64,000 bases of DNA from DAOSXA01 sp964526835 (GTDB lineage: Bacteria; Zixibacteria; MSB-5A5; GN15; FEB-12): positions 1-64,000 of the forward strand of contig CAZGMK010000001.1 in assembly GCA_964526835.1 (NCBI GenBank), written 5' to 3'. The notes beneath the pieces were generated by a model. The model was not told where the DNA came from. It worked only from the letters and a program-made list of their open reading frames with translations, and did no database searches. Both the position numbers and the translations under genes were made by a program. Positions 1-9,192 of this stretch are shown piece after piece. Numbering within the stretch: the first letter of the stretch is position 1; each line of letters begins with the position of its first letter.

Positions 1-1288
1 CCAAAAAACCGCCCTTTGTCAAGCCCTTTTAACCAAAAATATCAACTCCGATATAGCGTAGGAACAAAATCACGCAAACAACCCCACGCGCAAGGACAGC
101 CGGGAGTCTGCGATCATGACGGGCCTGTAACATCCGGTTGGCGCCTCATTGGCGTTGCCGCTCAACTCGTCGTGCGCGAGGATGAAGGAACTGAATCCTC
201 AGTCCGGCGGCATCGGCTCAACCCGGATATTGCGCCGGGCCGCGGTGGAGCTCAACCGGCGGTTGGGGATCAGGTTGTGGCCTGGCCAAGTTCCTGGAAT
301 GGCGCCTGGAGAGTGTCCATAGATTGTGATAATAATCACAAGCTCGTTGTCTTGACTGTTGAGTAACTTGCCGAGAGCACATGGCAGGACTCTCCTCGCC
401 GGTCTGGTGGCGACCCCACGAGCGCAAACCGGGTAGCCATAAATGCTCTGAGCGTGTCTTCCAGACCCGCAGCGCAGTGCCCCGCGCTGGCAGCCTCGGG
501 ATCTCATTCGTGCCCCCAGGCGGCGTATGGTTATGGCGATTCAAACAAGACACGATAGTCAGAGAGATGTGAAAAAGATCACGAATCTCGGAGTTGGGTG
601 AAATCCAAGAAACTACCTCCAGCGTATGTGGCATAGATGCGCCAGTTAGATATACTTAGTGCAATTAATCACAAACACGTCGCCGATTGTTCGCTGCGGG
701 CTTTCCGGGGATGGGCAGAAGAAACTCCGCCTGGAGCACAGTGGCGATGTCGCCCAGCCCCCTCAGGGAGTATTGAGAAGGTCCTCAGTACAATGAACGA
801 CCAGCCTTCCTGTTTTGCAGGGCGAGGCAAGGCCGCCACCTGCGCGTCAGAGGAATCCTTGCCGCGTGATCGCGGGGCTTGTCGCCGCAGTCGTGAATCG
901 GCCAAACGCGGCACATTCACAATCTCTTCTTTAGGTGGGTCCTCGGCAGTACCCATTCCCTCCGAACGGACTGCCGGAACTCGCCGGGTCTGGTCGGTAT
1001 TATCTGCGGTCAAACCAGATCTGCCGGGAAATCGGAAAAGGGCGAGTTTAACTGTGTTGTAGGGAGCAGCTGTGGACAGATACAGCGGCTGCCATAGTGG
1101 CATATAGTTGCGCCCCAATGTTCTGTGGGGCGTCTGTGCGAAGCAGCGAGGATGCCTTGGTGTGAAGGGGGAATCAGAGAACGCAGGATGCCTCTCAAAC
1201 GCTGCGCAAGGTGTGTGTCGGGGACGGCCGGGCTTACCGCGGAACTGGCATTGCGGCCCTGCTCGCCGCCGCCGACGTCCGCGCTTGG
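1..1288. other. Left-edge region without a supportable gene
   Basis: No open frame here has a plausible ribosome binding site, a recognisable domain or a signal peptide followed by ordered sequence. The frames on both strands are rich in Arg, Pro, Gly and Ser, as expected of out-of-frame GC-rich DNA. One copy of a dispersed repeat lies at 769-893. The stretch is probably intergenic DNA or a decayed gene; the start of the window cuts whatever lies further left. Confidence 0.6.
769..893 (-). repeat. Dispersed ~120-bp repeat, copy A
   Basis: Read on the minus strand this segment aligns along its length with 13501-13627 (plus) and 42916-43036 (minus). Shared blocks include ACAAG followed by CGCG, then GGCGGCCTTGC, TCGCC, AACAGGA, GCTGGTC and a closing GAGGAC/AAGGAC block. 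Copy A is the most diverged, mainly in its middle. It lies outside any supportable gene. Confidence 0.7.
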
Positions 1289-4261
1289 CTATTTGCTGCC
1301 GGGACACGGGGCGGGGGAGGGGCCGCCGCTGAACATGTACTGCGTCAGTACAACCAAGTCATTGATGTCGATGGATCCTCCCACATCGCCATCTATATTG
1401 GCTTCCTCTATGCACGGGGGGGGAGGGCCGCCCTGGAACATATAGGTGACCAGGTAGACGAGGTCGGAGACGGTAATCTCGTCCTCGGGATCGAAGTCGA
1501 CATTGCCGGTTATCGGCTCCATGCAGCAGCCTTCGTCACAGGCATCCCCGATGCCGTTGCCATTGGAGTCGGTCTGATCCGGATTATAGGTAAACGGGCA
1601 ATTGTCTTCCTCACATGTATTGGCAGGGAAGCCGGGGTTGCCGTAGCCGTCGCCGTCGAAGTCGGTGCAGGTGTCGCAGCTGTCACCAATCCCGTCGGAA
1701 TCGAAGTCTTCCTGATCGGGATTGACGATCGACGGACAGTTGTCACAAGAGTTACCGATCCCGTCGGCATCCGCATCCTCCTGATCCGGGTTGGCGATTG
1801 CGGGGCAATTGTCACAGGCGTCCCCAATACCGTCACCGTCGATATCCTCCTGATCGGGATTGTAGACACCGGGGCAGTTGTCGCACGAGTCACCGACCCC
1901 GTCGGCGTCCAGATCCTCCTGATCCGGGTTGACGATTCCGAGACAGTTGTCACAGCTATCCCCGACTCCGTCGGCATCCAGGTCTTCCTGGTCGGGATTA
2001 TAGACTTCGGGACAGTTGTCGTCGGGGCAGTCGTTCTCCGGATGTCCCGGGTCGCCATAACCATCCTCGTCGGAATCCACACAAGTATAGGCCTCCAGCG
2101 CTATCTTGACGACAAACACATCATAGCTGCCCGCTATCGAATCCTGATAAGGATCCTGAATTGGGAAATTGGGTGAATCCGTGTAACCACTGACATACGT
2201 ATTGCGGTTTGCATCCGTCGCCACGCCGTAAGCGTAATCGAAATAGACTCCACCCAGATAGGTTGAGTAGATCAGCGAGTCCCCGCCTGCCTCGATGCAG
2301 GAGGCAAAGGCATCCTGATAGCCGTTGAAAGATCCCTGAATGGCTTGCTTGATCGGGAAGTTCGTGGAATTGGTATTGCCGGTCACATGCACGGCTCCGG
2401 TATGATCGACACTCACGGCGGTAACGATATCATCACCGAAACCGCCCATGAATGTACTAAAGGTCAACGCGTCACCGGCGGGGGTGAATTCGCTGACAAA
2501 TCCCATGTAGAGGCCGCCAAAGGAACCGACAATCGGATTGACCTTCGGAAAAGCGCCGGAGAACGTGTATCCCCCGACGACCGCGCTGCCGGAGGGACCA
2601 ACGTCCACGGCGAGAGCGAAATCATCCTGGGAGGCTCCCAGATAGGTAGAGAAAATCAATGACGCTCCGGTTGAATCGAACTTGCTGACAAAAGCATCTC
2701 CGAGGGCGTTCCCGCCGCCGAAGGAGGAGTCGTAGGCGTTCTCGACGGGAAAATCGGGCGATCCCGTGTAGCCGGCGACATACAGATTGTTGAAGCTGTC
2801 GGCTGCTACGTCGACGCCGTAATCTGCATTACTCCCGCCCAGGAAGGTACCAATTTCGAGGGCATCGCCTGCCACGGAAAAACGAGCCAGCCAGGCGTCG
2901 TGAGAGCCATCCAGCATATCATCAAACGGGGTTGCAGTAACAGGGAAGTCCGCCGATGCTGTATTGCCGGTCAGGCAGGCACGTCCCGCGTGGTCTACTA
3001 CAATCGAAGTAGCGGCGTCACCACTTTCTCCACCGAAGTAGGTGGAGAAGCCCAGATCGTTTCCGGCAGCGCCCAGCCTTACAACGAAGGCATCCGATTC
3101 ACCGGCCCGGGCTCCCTGGTAAGGGTTGGCCAGCGGAAAATCGTCGGATGAAGTGGAACCGCAAATGTAGGCGCACCCCTCATCGTCAACATCGATGCCA
3201 AAAGCGCGATCGTCCGCCCCGGTTCCGCCCAGGTAGCTGCAGTAAATCAGGCTGTCGCCGCCTGAAGAGAACTTGGCCACGAAGGCATCACGGAACCCGG
3301 TGCCACTGTCGTGATAGACGCTATCGAAGGGATTCTCCAGGGGAAAGTCGAAGGATGTCGTGTAGCCGGTTACATAGACGCAGCTGTCGGCGTCCACCGC
3401 CAGGCCCCGAGCCTGGTCGGAACCGGAACCGCCCAGGAGGCTTCCCCAGATCAGAACCGGGTCAATAACAAGAGGCAGGCTGGGATCGTAATTCGGGCCA
3501 AGTGAAAAGCCGTAAGTGGACTGATCGATCAGCACATAACTGCCCTGCCGAGGCAAAATCTCATCTCCGTCCAACTGATATGATACCGGGGGCAATTCGG
3601 TCAGAGTTCCGAGTGGGGTATGGATCTCCAGGCCGCCCTCCTGGTTCAGAGCCAGCGAGTCGATTCCGGCGAAGTGAACCTGTATCAGCGAGGGATCGGC
3701 GAAGGGGCGCAATTCGAAGTCATACTCCAGGTACCCGTCTGAACCCCTGAATCGAAGATCGATCCCGTCGTAGACCTCGTGAAATAGAACCTCGCCGTAT
3801 GCAGGTACGTTGGTGACCCAATCCTCCCGAGACGCGCCGCGGAAATAGTTGTATGAAGTGACCGCCGGTTGCAATGCGCTCAAATGGGTCGGGTCGTCGC
3901 TGCCCTGCAGACCAAAACGGATTACCAGGTTTTCGATTTCGCTGGGCGTGGCGCCCCACGAGTGCGGTTGCGACGGGTCGGATGGGGGTACTTCTTCAAG
4001 CGCGCGACTGAGTTGCAGAAAGGCGGCGTGGTCGGTCAACCAGACAGCGGCTCGAACAGACTGAGCCGCATATCTTACCATTGGGTTGAACTGGCCATTG
4101 TTGGCAATGAACCTCAGATCCGACGGCGCCGGTTCATCGACCTCTCCCTGAAACTCCGGCGCACCGTCCATGGCCGGCACAACGACCGAAATCGCTAATA
4201 TCGAAACCAGCAACCCTATGACAATCCCGGCCCGCCGGTTCGGAAATCGAGTTGTATTCAC
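1289..4261 (-). CDS. Secreted SBBP-repeat protein with TSP3 repeats and C-terminal dockerin
   Basis: A 990-residue exported protein of unknown biochemical role. Residues 1-31 form a signal peptide (basic NRRAG start, long hydrophobic run, cleavage near Ala). Residues about 45-270 match the N-terminal domain usually found before SBBP repeats (motif FIANNGQ). Seven SBBP beta-propeller-type repeats follow, each with YLGG-like and VTGYT-xS-xFP motifs, to about 730. Calcium-binding TSP3 repeats (DxDxDGxGDxCDNCP) run to about 905, and a dockerin-like pair (SDLVYLVTYMFQGG and INDLVVLTQYMF) ends the protein. It lies 215 bp downstream of another dockerin protein on the same strand. Family knowledge suggests a surface or secreted structural/adhesive protein; no catalytic motif is visible. 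Confidence 0.9.
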   Translation of the reverse strand: MNTTRFPNRRAGIVIGLLVSILAISVVVPAMDGAPEFQGEVDEPAPSDLRFIANNGQFNPMVRYAAQSVRAAVWLTDHAAFLQLSRALEEVPPSDPSQPHSWGATPSEIENLVIRFGLQGSDDPTHLSALQPAVTSYNYFRGASREDWVTNVPAYGEVLFHEVYDGIDLRFRGSDGYLEYDFELRPFADPSLIQVHFAGIDSLALNQEGGLEIHTPLGTLTELPPVSYQLDGDEILPRQGSYVLIDQSTYGFSLGPNYDPSLPLVIDPVLIWGSLLGGSGSDQARGLAVDADSCVYVTGYTTSFDFPLENPFDSVYHDSGTGFRDAFVAKFSSGGDSLIYCSYLGGTGADDRAFGIDVDDEGCAYICGSTSSDDFPLANPYQGARAGESDAFVVRLGAAGNDLGFSTYFGGESGDAATSIVVDHAGRACLTGNTASADFPVTATPFDDMLDGSHDAWLARFSVAGDALEIGTFLGGSNADYGVDVAADSFNNLYVAGYTGSPDFPVENAYDSSFGGGNALGDAFVSKFDSTGASLIFSTYLGASQDDFALAVDVGPSGSAVVGGYTFSGAFPKVNPIVGSFGGLYMGFVSEFTPAGDALTFSTFMGGFGDDIVTAVSVDHTGAVHVTGNTNSTNFPIKQAIQGSFNGYQDAFASCIEAGGDSLIYSTYLGGVYFDYAYGVATDANRNTYVSGYTDSPNFPIQDPYQDSIAGSYDVFVVKIALEAYTCVDSDEDGYGDPGHPENDCPDDNCPEVYNPDQEDLDADGVGDSCDNCLGIVNPDQEDLDADGVGDSCDNCPGVYNPDQEDIDGDGIGDACDNCPAIANPDQEDADADGIGNSCDNCPSIVNPDQEDFDSDGIGDSCDTCTDFDGDGYGNPGFPANTCEEDNCPFTYNPDQTDSNGNGIGDACDEGCCMEPITGNVDFDPEDEITVSDLVYLVTYMFQGGPPPPCIEEANIDGDVGGSIDINDLVVLTQYMFSGGPSPAPCPGSK

Positions 4262-4476
4262 ACATTACCTCAGATGCCGTGTTCTCAGAATGTAGAAGAT
4301 CCTCGCAGACACTATCATTATAGGCGACAGCCCTGCCGATGTCAACCCAATTTGCTGCGTGCGGACAGTCGTCGATCCGATTCCGGTCGCCGTCTCACAT
4401 GGTCCGACCTGGCCGAGCTCCATCTCCTATAGTTTCGGCGGACGGATCGATTTCCTGAGCCTCACGGCGATGGGTC

Positions 4477-5442
4477 TTAGCTGCACTCGGGAGGGGGCCC
4501 GGACTGAAACATGAAAGCAACCAGGCAGACCAGGTCACCTATGTCCAGCGTCCCGTCGCCCGTGCAATCGGCCGCGGCCACAGCTGGAGGTTCCGGCCCG
4601 CCGCCGAACATAAACTGGACCAGGTACACAAGATCGGTGATATCCGGACCGTTCCAGTCTCCGTTTGCGTCGCCGCACAGGTAGGCGCCCGTCACGACCA
4701 CTGAACCGTCGGAAATCGCCACGGCACTGGTATCCAGGTATGAGATCGGCCGCCAGACCACAAGGAAGGAATCATCCGGTCCTTGCGGTTCCTCGAGCCA
4801 TTCCCACTCGAGACATTCGGTGGAGTCGGGGTTCCATTCCAGACAATTCCAGTATATTGTGTCCTTGACCGAATCCGTCACGACACCGATTAGCTGGCCC
4901 TGTGGATCGCTGAAGGCGAATATCTGCAGGTTGTGATGTTCGATTTCGATTTCTGTCGATGTCTGCTCGCCGGAGTCCGGCGGGTTATGTATGTTGATGC
5001 CGAACCTGACCAGGGGGCGATCTCCCGGCTGGGGCGGCATTGCAGGCGTGATCCCCGGCGGGTCGGGCAGATCGGCTAGGCCTATGATTCTCAATCGCTG
5101 GGGATCTCCACTCACCAGCGTCGCGCTGACAAACTCCCAGTCGTAAACAGCAGTGCCCTCCGTCTCTATCTCCGGACGGAATGTAATTGCCTCGACATCA
5201 GCCACACGCAATTGGATCGCGAAACCGGCTACACTGTCGAAGTGGTTGCGAATGTAAACCGACATCATTCCCCGTCCGTCGCCCGCGTCCACCAGGGTAT
5301 CCGGAACCCACACCTCCAGAACTGTCTGTGCCTTCACAGATGGACTCGTCAGCGCAGACAAGGCCCAGAGTGTCAGTGTCAGGATGATGGCGTATACGCC
5401 AAAGTGACCGAGCAGAAGGGGTCTTTGATTGTGCAGGCTCAT
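4477..5442 (-). CDS. Secreted protein with cohesin-like domain and C-terminal dockerin
   Basis: A 321-residue protein. Residues 1-38 form a signal peptide with a long hydrophobic core ending SVKAQ. Residues about 40-190 look like a cohesin/CBM-type beta sandwich: alternating hydrophobic strands beginning LEVWVPDT and a GFAIQLRV strand. A less ordered middle follows, and residues about 250-318 are a dockerin-like duplication (ITDLVYLVQFMFGGG, then IGDLVCLVAFMFQSG). It shares strand and style with the gene at 1289-4261 and may be co-transcribed with it. No enzymatic motif is seen. The role is inferred to be surface display or binding; the partner is unknown. Confidence 0.85.
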   Translation of the reverse strand: MSLHNQRPLLLGHFGVYAIILTLTLWALSALTSPSVKAQTVLEVWVPDTLVDAGDGRGMMSVYIRNHFDSVAGFAIQLRVADVEAITFRPEIETEGTAVYDWEFVSATLVSGDPQRLRIIGLADLPDPPGITPAMPPQPGDRPLVRFGINIHNPPDSGEQTSTEIEIEHHNLQIFAFSDPQGQLIGVVTDSVKDTIYWNCLEWNPDSTECLEWEWLEEPQGPDDSFLVVWRPISYLDTSAVAISDGSVVVTGAYLCGDANGDWNGPDITDLVYLVQFMFGGGPEPPAVAAADCTGDGTLDIGDLVCLVAFMFQSGPPPECS

Positions 5443-5754
5443 TGGTTCTTATACCGCAATGTGTTGAGGATAGTCGGCGCCAAATCGCCGAAGTAACGCT
5501 CTCACATCCAACCTATCAGATCGACCGTTTTTGTCAAGGCGTTAAGCCGTAACATGGAGCCGGCGGCGTATCGACAAGGGGCGCCCGAGGAATGGTGTTG
5601 ACCCTCTCCCATATCTGAGATCGGGAGCGGCCTCTCCGGGGGGCTTGTCGGAGCGTCGTAACTCATTGATCGACCGCCTCTTAGCTGCGCAGCCCGACGA
5701 TGGCATGATGGTTGCATCCAGATTGTTTCGGAAAGGCGGAAAGCTCAAAACCGG
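5443..5754. other. Divergent intergenic region before the DUF4402 locus
   Basis: This 312-bp gap separates a minus-strand dockerin gene from the plus-strand DUF4402/usher cluster, so it should hold both promoters. I found no convincing paired -35/-10 elements and no gene. Short frames here are Arg/Pro-rich and lack ribosome binding sites. Confidence 0.5.
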
Positions 5755-6270
5755 ATGAGAAGGATGAGATACCGAATCATCATAGCCCTGGTTCTGTTGA
5801 TCCTATTGCTAATGTCGGCTCCCAAGCCGACAGCTCAGGAATCGGCGACAATCCAGGCCACCGCGACCGTCGTCAGTTCGCTCACCATAACCGGGGACAA
5901 CGGCCTCAACTTCCAGACCGTGACGCCTGGAGTTCCAAAGTCGGTCGACAAAGCGACTTCAGCGGACGCGGGACACTTCGTTATCTCCGGTTCGGGCACC
6001 GACGAAGTACAATTGCAGTTCACTACCTTACCCAGCCAACTGGCCGCCGGCGGCGCCACCATGCCGATCTCGTTCGGAGCCACCGATGCCGCCTATGGTA
6101 CCGACCAGGGGACTGCCACGGCCATGAATCCCACCGGGGTGGTGACTACCAATCTGTCGGCCGGTTCTCTTGAGGTCTGGCTCGGCGGGACAGTCAACCC
6201 CGGAGCGGGTCAGGCCGGCGGCAATTACTCCGCCAACGTCGTCTTGCAGGTGACCCTGACGGGCAATTAG
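5755..6270 (+). CDS. DUF4402 secreted protein, putative fibre subunit 1
   Basis: A 171-residue protein with a signal peptide at 1-28 (MRRMRYR start, hydrophobic core, cleavage near PTAQ). The rest is a DUF4402 domain: an N-terminal beta strand (ATATVVSSLTI), a LNFQTVTPGVPKSV motif in place of the usual LDFG motif, and the C-terminal signature EVWLGGTVNPGAGQAGGNYSAN followed by VVLQVTLTGN. DUF4402 resembles the spore-coat-U type pilin fold in length and in its C-terminal Y-x-G-N edge strand. It is the first of five such genes before a chaperone and an usher-like gene, which suggests a secreted structural subunit. The function is inferred from context only. Confidence 0.85.
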   Translation: MRRMRYRIIIALVLLILLLMSAPKPTAQESATIQATATVVSSLTITGDNGLNFQTVTPGVPKSVDKATSADAGHFVISGSGTDEVQLQFTTLPSQLAAGGATMPISFGATDAAYGTDQGTATAMNPTGVVTTNLSAGSLEVWLGGTVNPGAGQAGGNYSANVVLQVTLTGN

Positions 6271-6430
6271 GCGCGCCGGCTGGGCCCGCCCCGACCGCGC
6301 AATGGCAGCTTCGCGCGGTGACTTTCTCGCGCCCGCTGCGGCCATTCTACCCCAAAGGACTTGTTTGCAAACCCCGGAGGCCGGCTTTTCTTGTTGCAAT
6401 TGTGGCGATGGGGCCGTTGACTGTTCTGCT

Positions 6431-6925
6431 ATGGAGAGCAGTAGGGCTTCGTCACGGCTATGCCGGACAGTGCAGTTGGTCCTGTGGCTGACCTTTGTCG
6501 TTCCAGCAGCAATATACCCACAAACGGTCACCGCCGACCAGGATCTGGCTTTCGGAGACGTCTTTCCGGGCGTACCCAAGACAGTGGAGAAGTCAAGTTC
6601 AAGCGCCGCAGAGTTCACGGTTACCGGCACGGTTGACGCCGAGGTGACCATAGACTTCGATCTGCCGGGCTACCTCTACACGACCGGCGCGAATATGCCG
6701 GTGTACTTCTACGAGACGGACTGTGCTGTCGATACCACTGATCCTCCGGACCAGACGAGCCCCTCGCTTGACGACCAGAACCCCTACAATACAATCACTT
6801 ACCGCATCGGATCGAGCGGCCGGATCAAGATCTGGCTGGGTGGTCAATTGATGCCCGGATTGACCCAAAAGTCCGGAGATTACACCGCGCCGATCAGGGT
6901 CACGGTAACCTATACCGGCAACTAA
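6431..6925 (+). CDS. DUF4402 secreted protein, putative fibre subunit 2
   Basis: A 164-residue protein from the ATG at 6431. That start puts a basic N-terminus and a hydrophobic segment (VQLVLWLTFVVPAAI) in signal-peptide position, although no strong ribosome binding site precedes it. A longer in-frame start at 6302 would add 43 low-quality residues. The mature part has the DUF4402 hallmarks: LAFGDVFPGVPKTVEKSS, an IKIWLGGQLMPGLTQKSGDY block and a final VTVTYTGN. It is closer to subunit 1 than to subunits 3-5 because it lacks their LPEYMALADGSDRM-type block. Role inferred from the cluster. Confidence 0.8.
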   Translation: MESSRASSRLCRTVQLVLWLTFVVPAAIYPQTVTADQDLAFGDVFPGVPKTVEKSSSSAAEFTVTGTVDAEVTIDFDLPGYLYTTGANMPVYFYETDCAVDTTDPPDQTSPSLDDQNPYNTITYRIGSSGRIKIWLGGQLMPGLTQKSGDYTAPIRVTVTYTGN

Positions 6926-7130
6926 GCGCTCACAGCTACAGTTCCGCTGACGAGGCCGATCCCCGGCCGTGTTCAATTTCTAATCAAAGACTTCGGGGCC
7001 TGCTCTTTTTTTGCCCTCCTGATCAAAGCTGCACCCGATAAGTGGCGACAACTTAGGTAAAGCCGAGTGGCAGGAACCGAACAGTAATGACGATGACAAG
7101 TAAACATATGCGCATATCACGGAGGATGAA

Positions 7131-7724
7131 ATGAACAGCACGAACACCGCACAAGGGATGCTGCGGAACATCCTGGTCCTCGCCGGCCTGGTCTTTGTCT
7201 TCAGCGGCGCGGCCGTAGCCCAGGACGCGGCGAACGGTCAGGCAACCGCCACGATTCAGACGGCACTGACAGTTTCAGCTACGCAGGCCCTGGATTTCGG
7301 CAATCTGTTCCCCGGTAACGCCAAGACCATGGGTCCGGACGATGACGATTCCACGGCGATATTCAATATCGCCGGTGAGGCAGACGCAAATGTCAATTGC
7401 CAGTTTGTTCTTCCGACCTACATGGCCCTGGCCGATGGAAGCGATCGCATGACCATAGCGTTCGGCGATGACGTCTGCTCGATTGACACTACCGGAGCGG
7501 AGACGCCCTCGACATTCGCCGGCGTCAGCGGCCTTAACCTCGGCTATTTCGAAGCTAATCCGCGGGACCTCAGCTCCGCAACACTGGGCGGTGAGATCAA
7601 GATCGGCGGCGCTGCCGGCAACACCCAGATATTCCTTGGCGGCAAGGTGACGCCGAAGGCATCCCAGAAAGCCGGCGCCTACACCGCCGACATCATCCTG
7701 CTGGTCATGTACACCGGCACCTGA
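7131..7724 (+). CDS. DUF4402 secreted protein, putative fibre subunit 3
   Basis: A 197-residue protein preceded by a strong GGAGG ribosome binding site four bases before the ATG, the best in this locus. Residues 1-30 form a signal peptide (GLVFVFSGAAVAQ). The DUF4402 domain shows the strand ATATIQTALTV, then LDFGNLFPG, then a LPTYMALADGSDRM block shared with subunits 4 and 5, a Cys-containing DDVCSIDTTG segment, IFLGGKVTPKASQKAG and a terminal YTG. A hairpin terminator follows directly, so this may be the most highly expressed subunit, as main pilins often are. That last point is inference. Confidence 0.87.
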   Translation: MNSTNTAQGMLRNILVLAGLVFVFSGAAVAQDAANGQATATIQTALTVSATQALDFGNLFPGNAKTMGPDDDDSTAIFNIAGEADANVNCQFVLPTYMALADGSDRMTIAFGDDVCSIDTTGAETPSTFAGVSGLNLGYFEANPRDLSSATLGGEIKIGGAAGNTQIFLGGKVTPKASQKAGAYTADIILLVMYTGT

Positions 7725-7749
7725 TTCCGAACAAATATGGATTCGCGAA

Positions 7750-7780
7750 GGGAGTCTTCCGCAGGCTCCCTTTTCTTTTT
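7750..7780 (+). terminator. Rho-independent terminator after DUF4402 subunit 3
   Basis: A GGGAG stem and its CTCCC partner enclose a short loop and run into TTTTCTTTTT. It lies 26 bp after the stop codon at 7724 and would end or attenuate transcription before the remaining subunits, chaperone and usher. Confidence 0.75.
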
Positions 7781-8008
7781 GTCTCCACTCGGGCCGGATC
7801 TGAGAGAAACCATTTCCTGGTTCCGCATGTCGGTTCGGCTGCTTCGGGAACCGCTACTCTGTGGCTTGCCGCAGTCTCCGCAAGATCGCACTATAGGCGC
7901 AGAGCCTCGCCCCCGAACTTCGTGTTAAAAACTCGCACATAATGCCGATACAGAATAGGAATCGAACTGTGCGACTTTTGCGCATGGTTTCAGAAGAGAA
8001 CAGGAAGT

Positions 8009-8560
8009 ATGGCCGCAAGGACACAATCGATAAATCGGATTCTGACGGTTCTCCTGATGAGCCTGTTGCTTTCGGCGACTCAGGCCGCAGGACAGGATGC
8101 GGCAGTTGGCCAGGCCCAGGCCACGGTGCTGGCGGTCATCCAGGTGACGGCTGCTTCCAGCCTGGATTTCGGTAATGTTATGCAGGGTGTCCGCAAGTCG
8201 ATTGCGAATTCCAATGACTCAGCAGCGATCTTCGAGATCTCGGGAGAGGCCGGAGCCGGAATCGAAACCTATCTGCAACTTCCCGAATACATGTCGCTTT
8301 CGGACAATTCCGATCGCATGCGCATCACGTTCGGTTCCACTGATTGCAGCATCGATACGACCGGCGCCGGATCTCCGTCAGGGATGACCTCCGGCAAGGG
8401 CTGGCAGAACCAGAACCCCTACAGCCTGCCGTCTGCGATCATCATCGGTGCGGCGGGAACCGACTTCTACGTGGGCGGAACCGTCTGGCCGTCGGTCAAT
8501 CAGAAAGCCGGCAATTACACGGCCGATATCATTATCACTGTGGCCTACAATGGAAACTGA
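8009..8560 (+). CDS. DUF4402 secreted protein, putative fibre subunit 4
   Basis: A 183-residue protein with a GGAAG ribosome binding site and a signal peptide at 1-28 (LMSLLLSATQAAGQ). The DUF4402 domain has QATVLAVIQVTAASSLDFGNVMQG, a LPEYMSLSDNSDRM block, a DCSIDTTGAG segment, FYVGGTVWPSVNQKAG and a terminal VAYNGN. It is a close paralogue of subunits 3 and 5. Its stop codon overlaps the possible upstream ATG of the next gene, so the two are probably translated together. A terminator separates it from subunit 3, so it may be expressed at a different level. Confidence 0.87.
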   Translation: MAARTQSINRILTVLLMSLLLSATQAAGQDAAVGQAQATVLAVIQVTAASSLDFGNVMQGVRKSIANSNDSAAIFEISGEAGAGIETYLQLPEYMSLSDNSDRMRITFGSTDCSIDTTGAGSPSGMTSGKGWQNQNPYSLPSAIIIGAAGTDFYVGGTVWPSVNQKAGNYTADIIITVAYNGN

Positions 8561-8567
8561 GGAAGAC

Positions 8568-9131
8568 ATGGAGCAGTCATCCTGCAGACTCATACGGAGA
8601 CTCGTCAACTTGAGTGCAATCGTACTTGCTGCAGTGTTGCTTTCGATCGGGATAATCCGCGGCGGTACGGCCAACGGTGCAGGAACCGCCAGAATCGTGA
8701 CCGTGATTACAGTCACCGCCACGCAGAATCTCAATTTCGGTGAAGTCTATCCGGGAGTGCCCAAGGCTATGGGATACAATCGCGACGATTCGTCAGGCAT
8801 CTTCACGATCACCGGCGAAGCGAGCTCTGAAATCAACCTGGACCTGGTGCTGCCGGAGTATCTGGCTCTGGCCAACGGCTCTGACCGAATGCCGGTAGTC
8901 TTTGCCGCCGATTGCGCGGCAGTCGACACCACTACGACGACTCCCTCGCTGGTGGGTTCGTCGGATGGCTGGATCGATCAGAATCCCCGCAACCTGCCGT
9001 CCGGTGCGGTAATCGGCTCCGGCGGCGCCACCAGGCTCTACCTGGGCGGCGCCGTGGCGCCGTCACTCGGCCAGGCTGCGGGCAGCTATACCGGGGACAT
9101 AATTCTGAATGTGTCATATACCGGCAATTGA
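8568..9131 (+). CDS. DUF4402 secreted protein, putative fibre subunit 5
   Basis: A 187-residue protein. The ATG at 8568 is chosen because GAGGAAG lies just before it; the ATG at 8550 overlaps the previous gene and would add six residues. A signal peptide (VLAAVLLSIGIIRGG) is followed by the DUF4402 domain: VITVTATQNLNFGEVYPGVP, LPEYLALANGSDRM, a Cys-containing DCAAVDTT segment, LYLGGAVAPSLGQAAG and a terminal VSYTGN. It sits directly before the chaperone gene, as pilin genes often do. It is a close paralogue of subunits 3 and 4. Confidence 0.85.
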   Translation: MEQSSCRLIRRLVNLSAIVLAAVLLSIGIIRGGTANGAGTARIVTVITVTATQNLNFGEVYPGVPKAMGYNRDDSSGIFTITGEASSEINLDLVLPEYLALANGSDRMPVVFAADCAAVDTTTTTPSLVGSSDGWIDQNPRNLPSGAVIGSGGATRLYLGGAVAPSLGQAAGSYTGDIILNVSYTGN

Positions 9132-9192
9132 GCGAGACAGGCTGGAATTACCTGGGATGAGAATCACGATGACCATAATCGAAGGGATTGCA

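Noticed and set aside
669..1307. A 212-codon minus-strand frame
   Set aside because: No ribosome binding site or domain, Arg/Pro-rich, and it contains a dispersed repeat copy.
1211..2176. A 321-codon plus-strand frame
   Set aside because: It lies opposite TSP3 and dockerin codons of the gene at 1289-4261 and shows the same Val/Ile/Ala shadow pattern.
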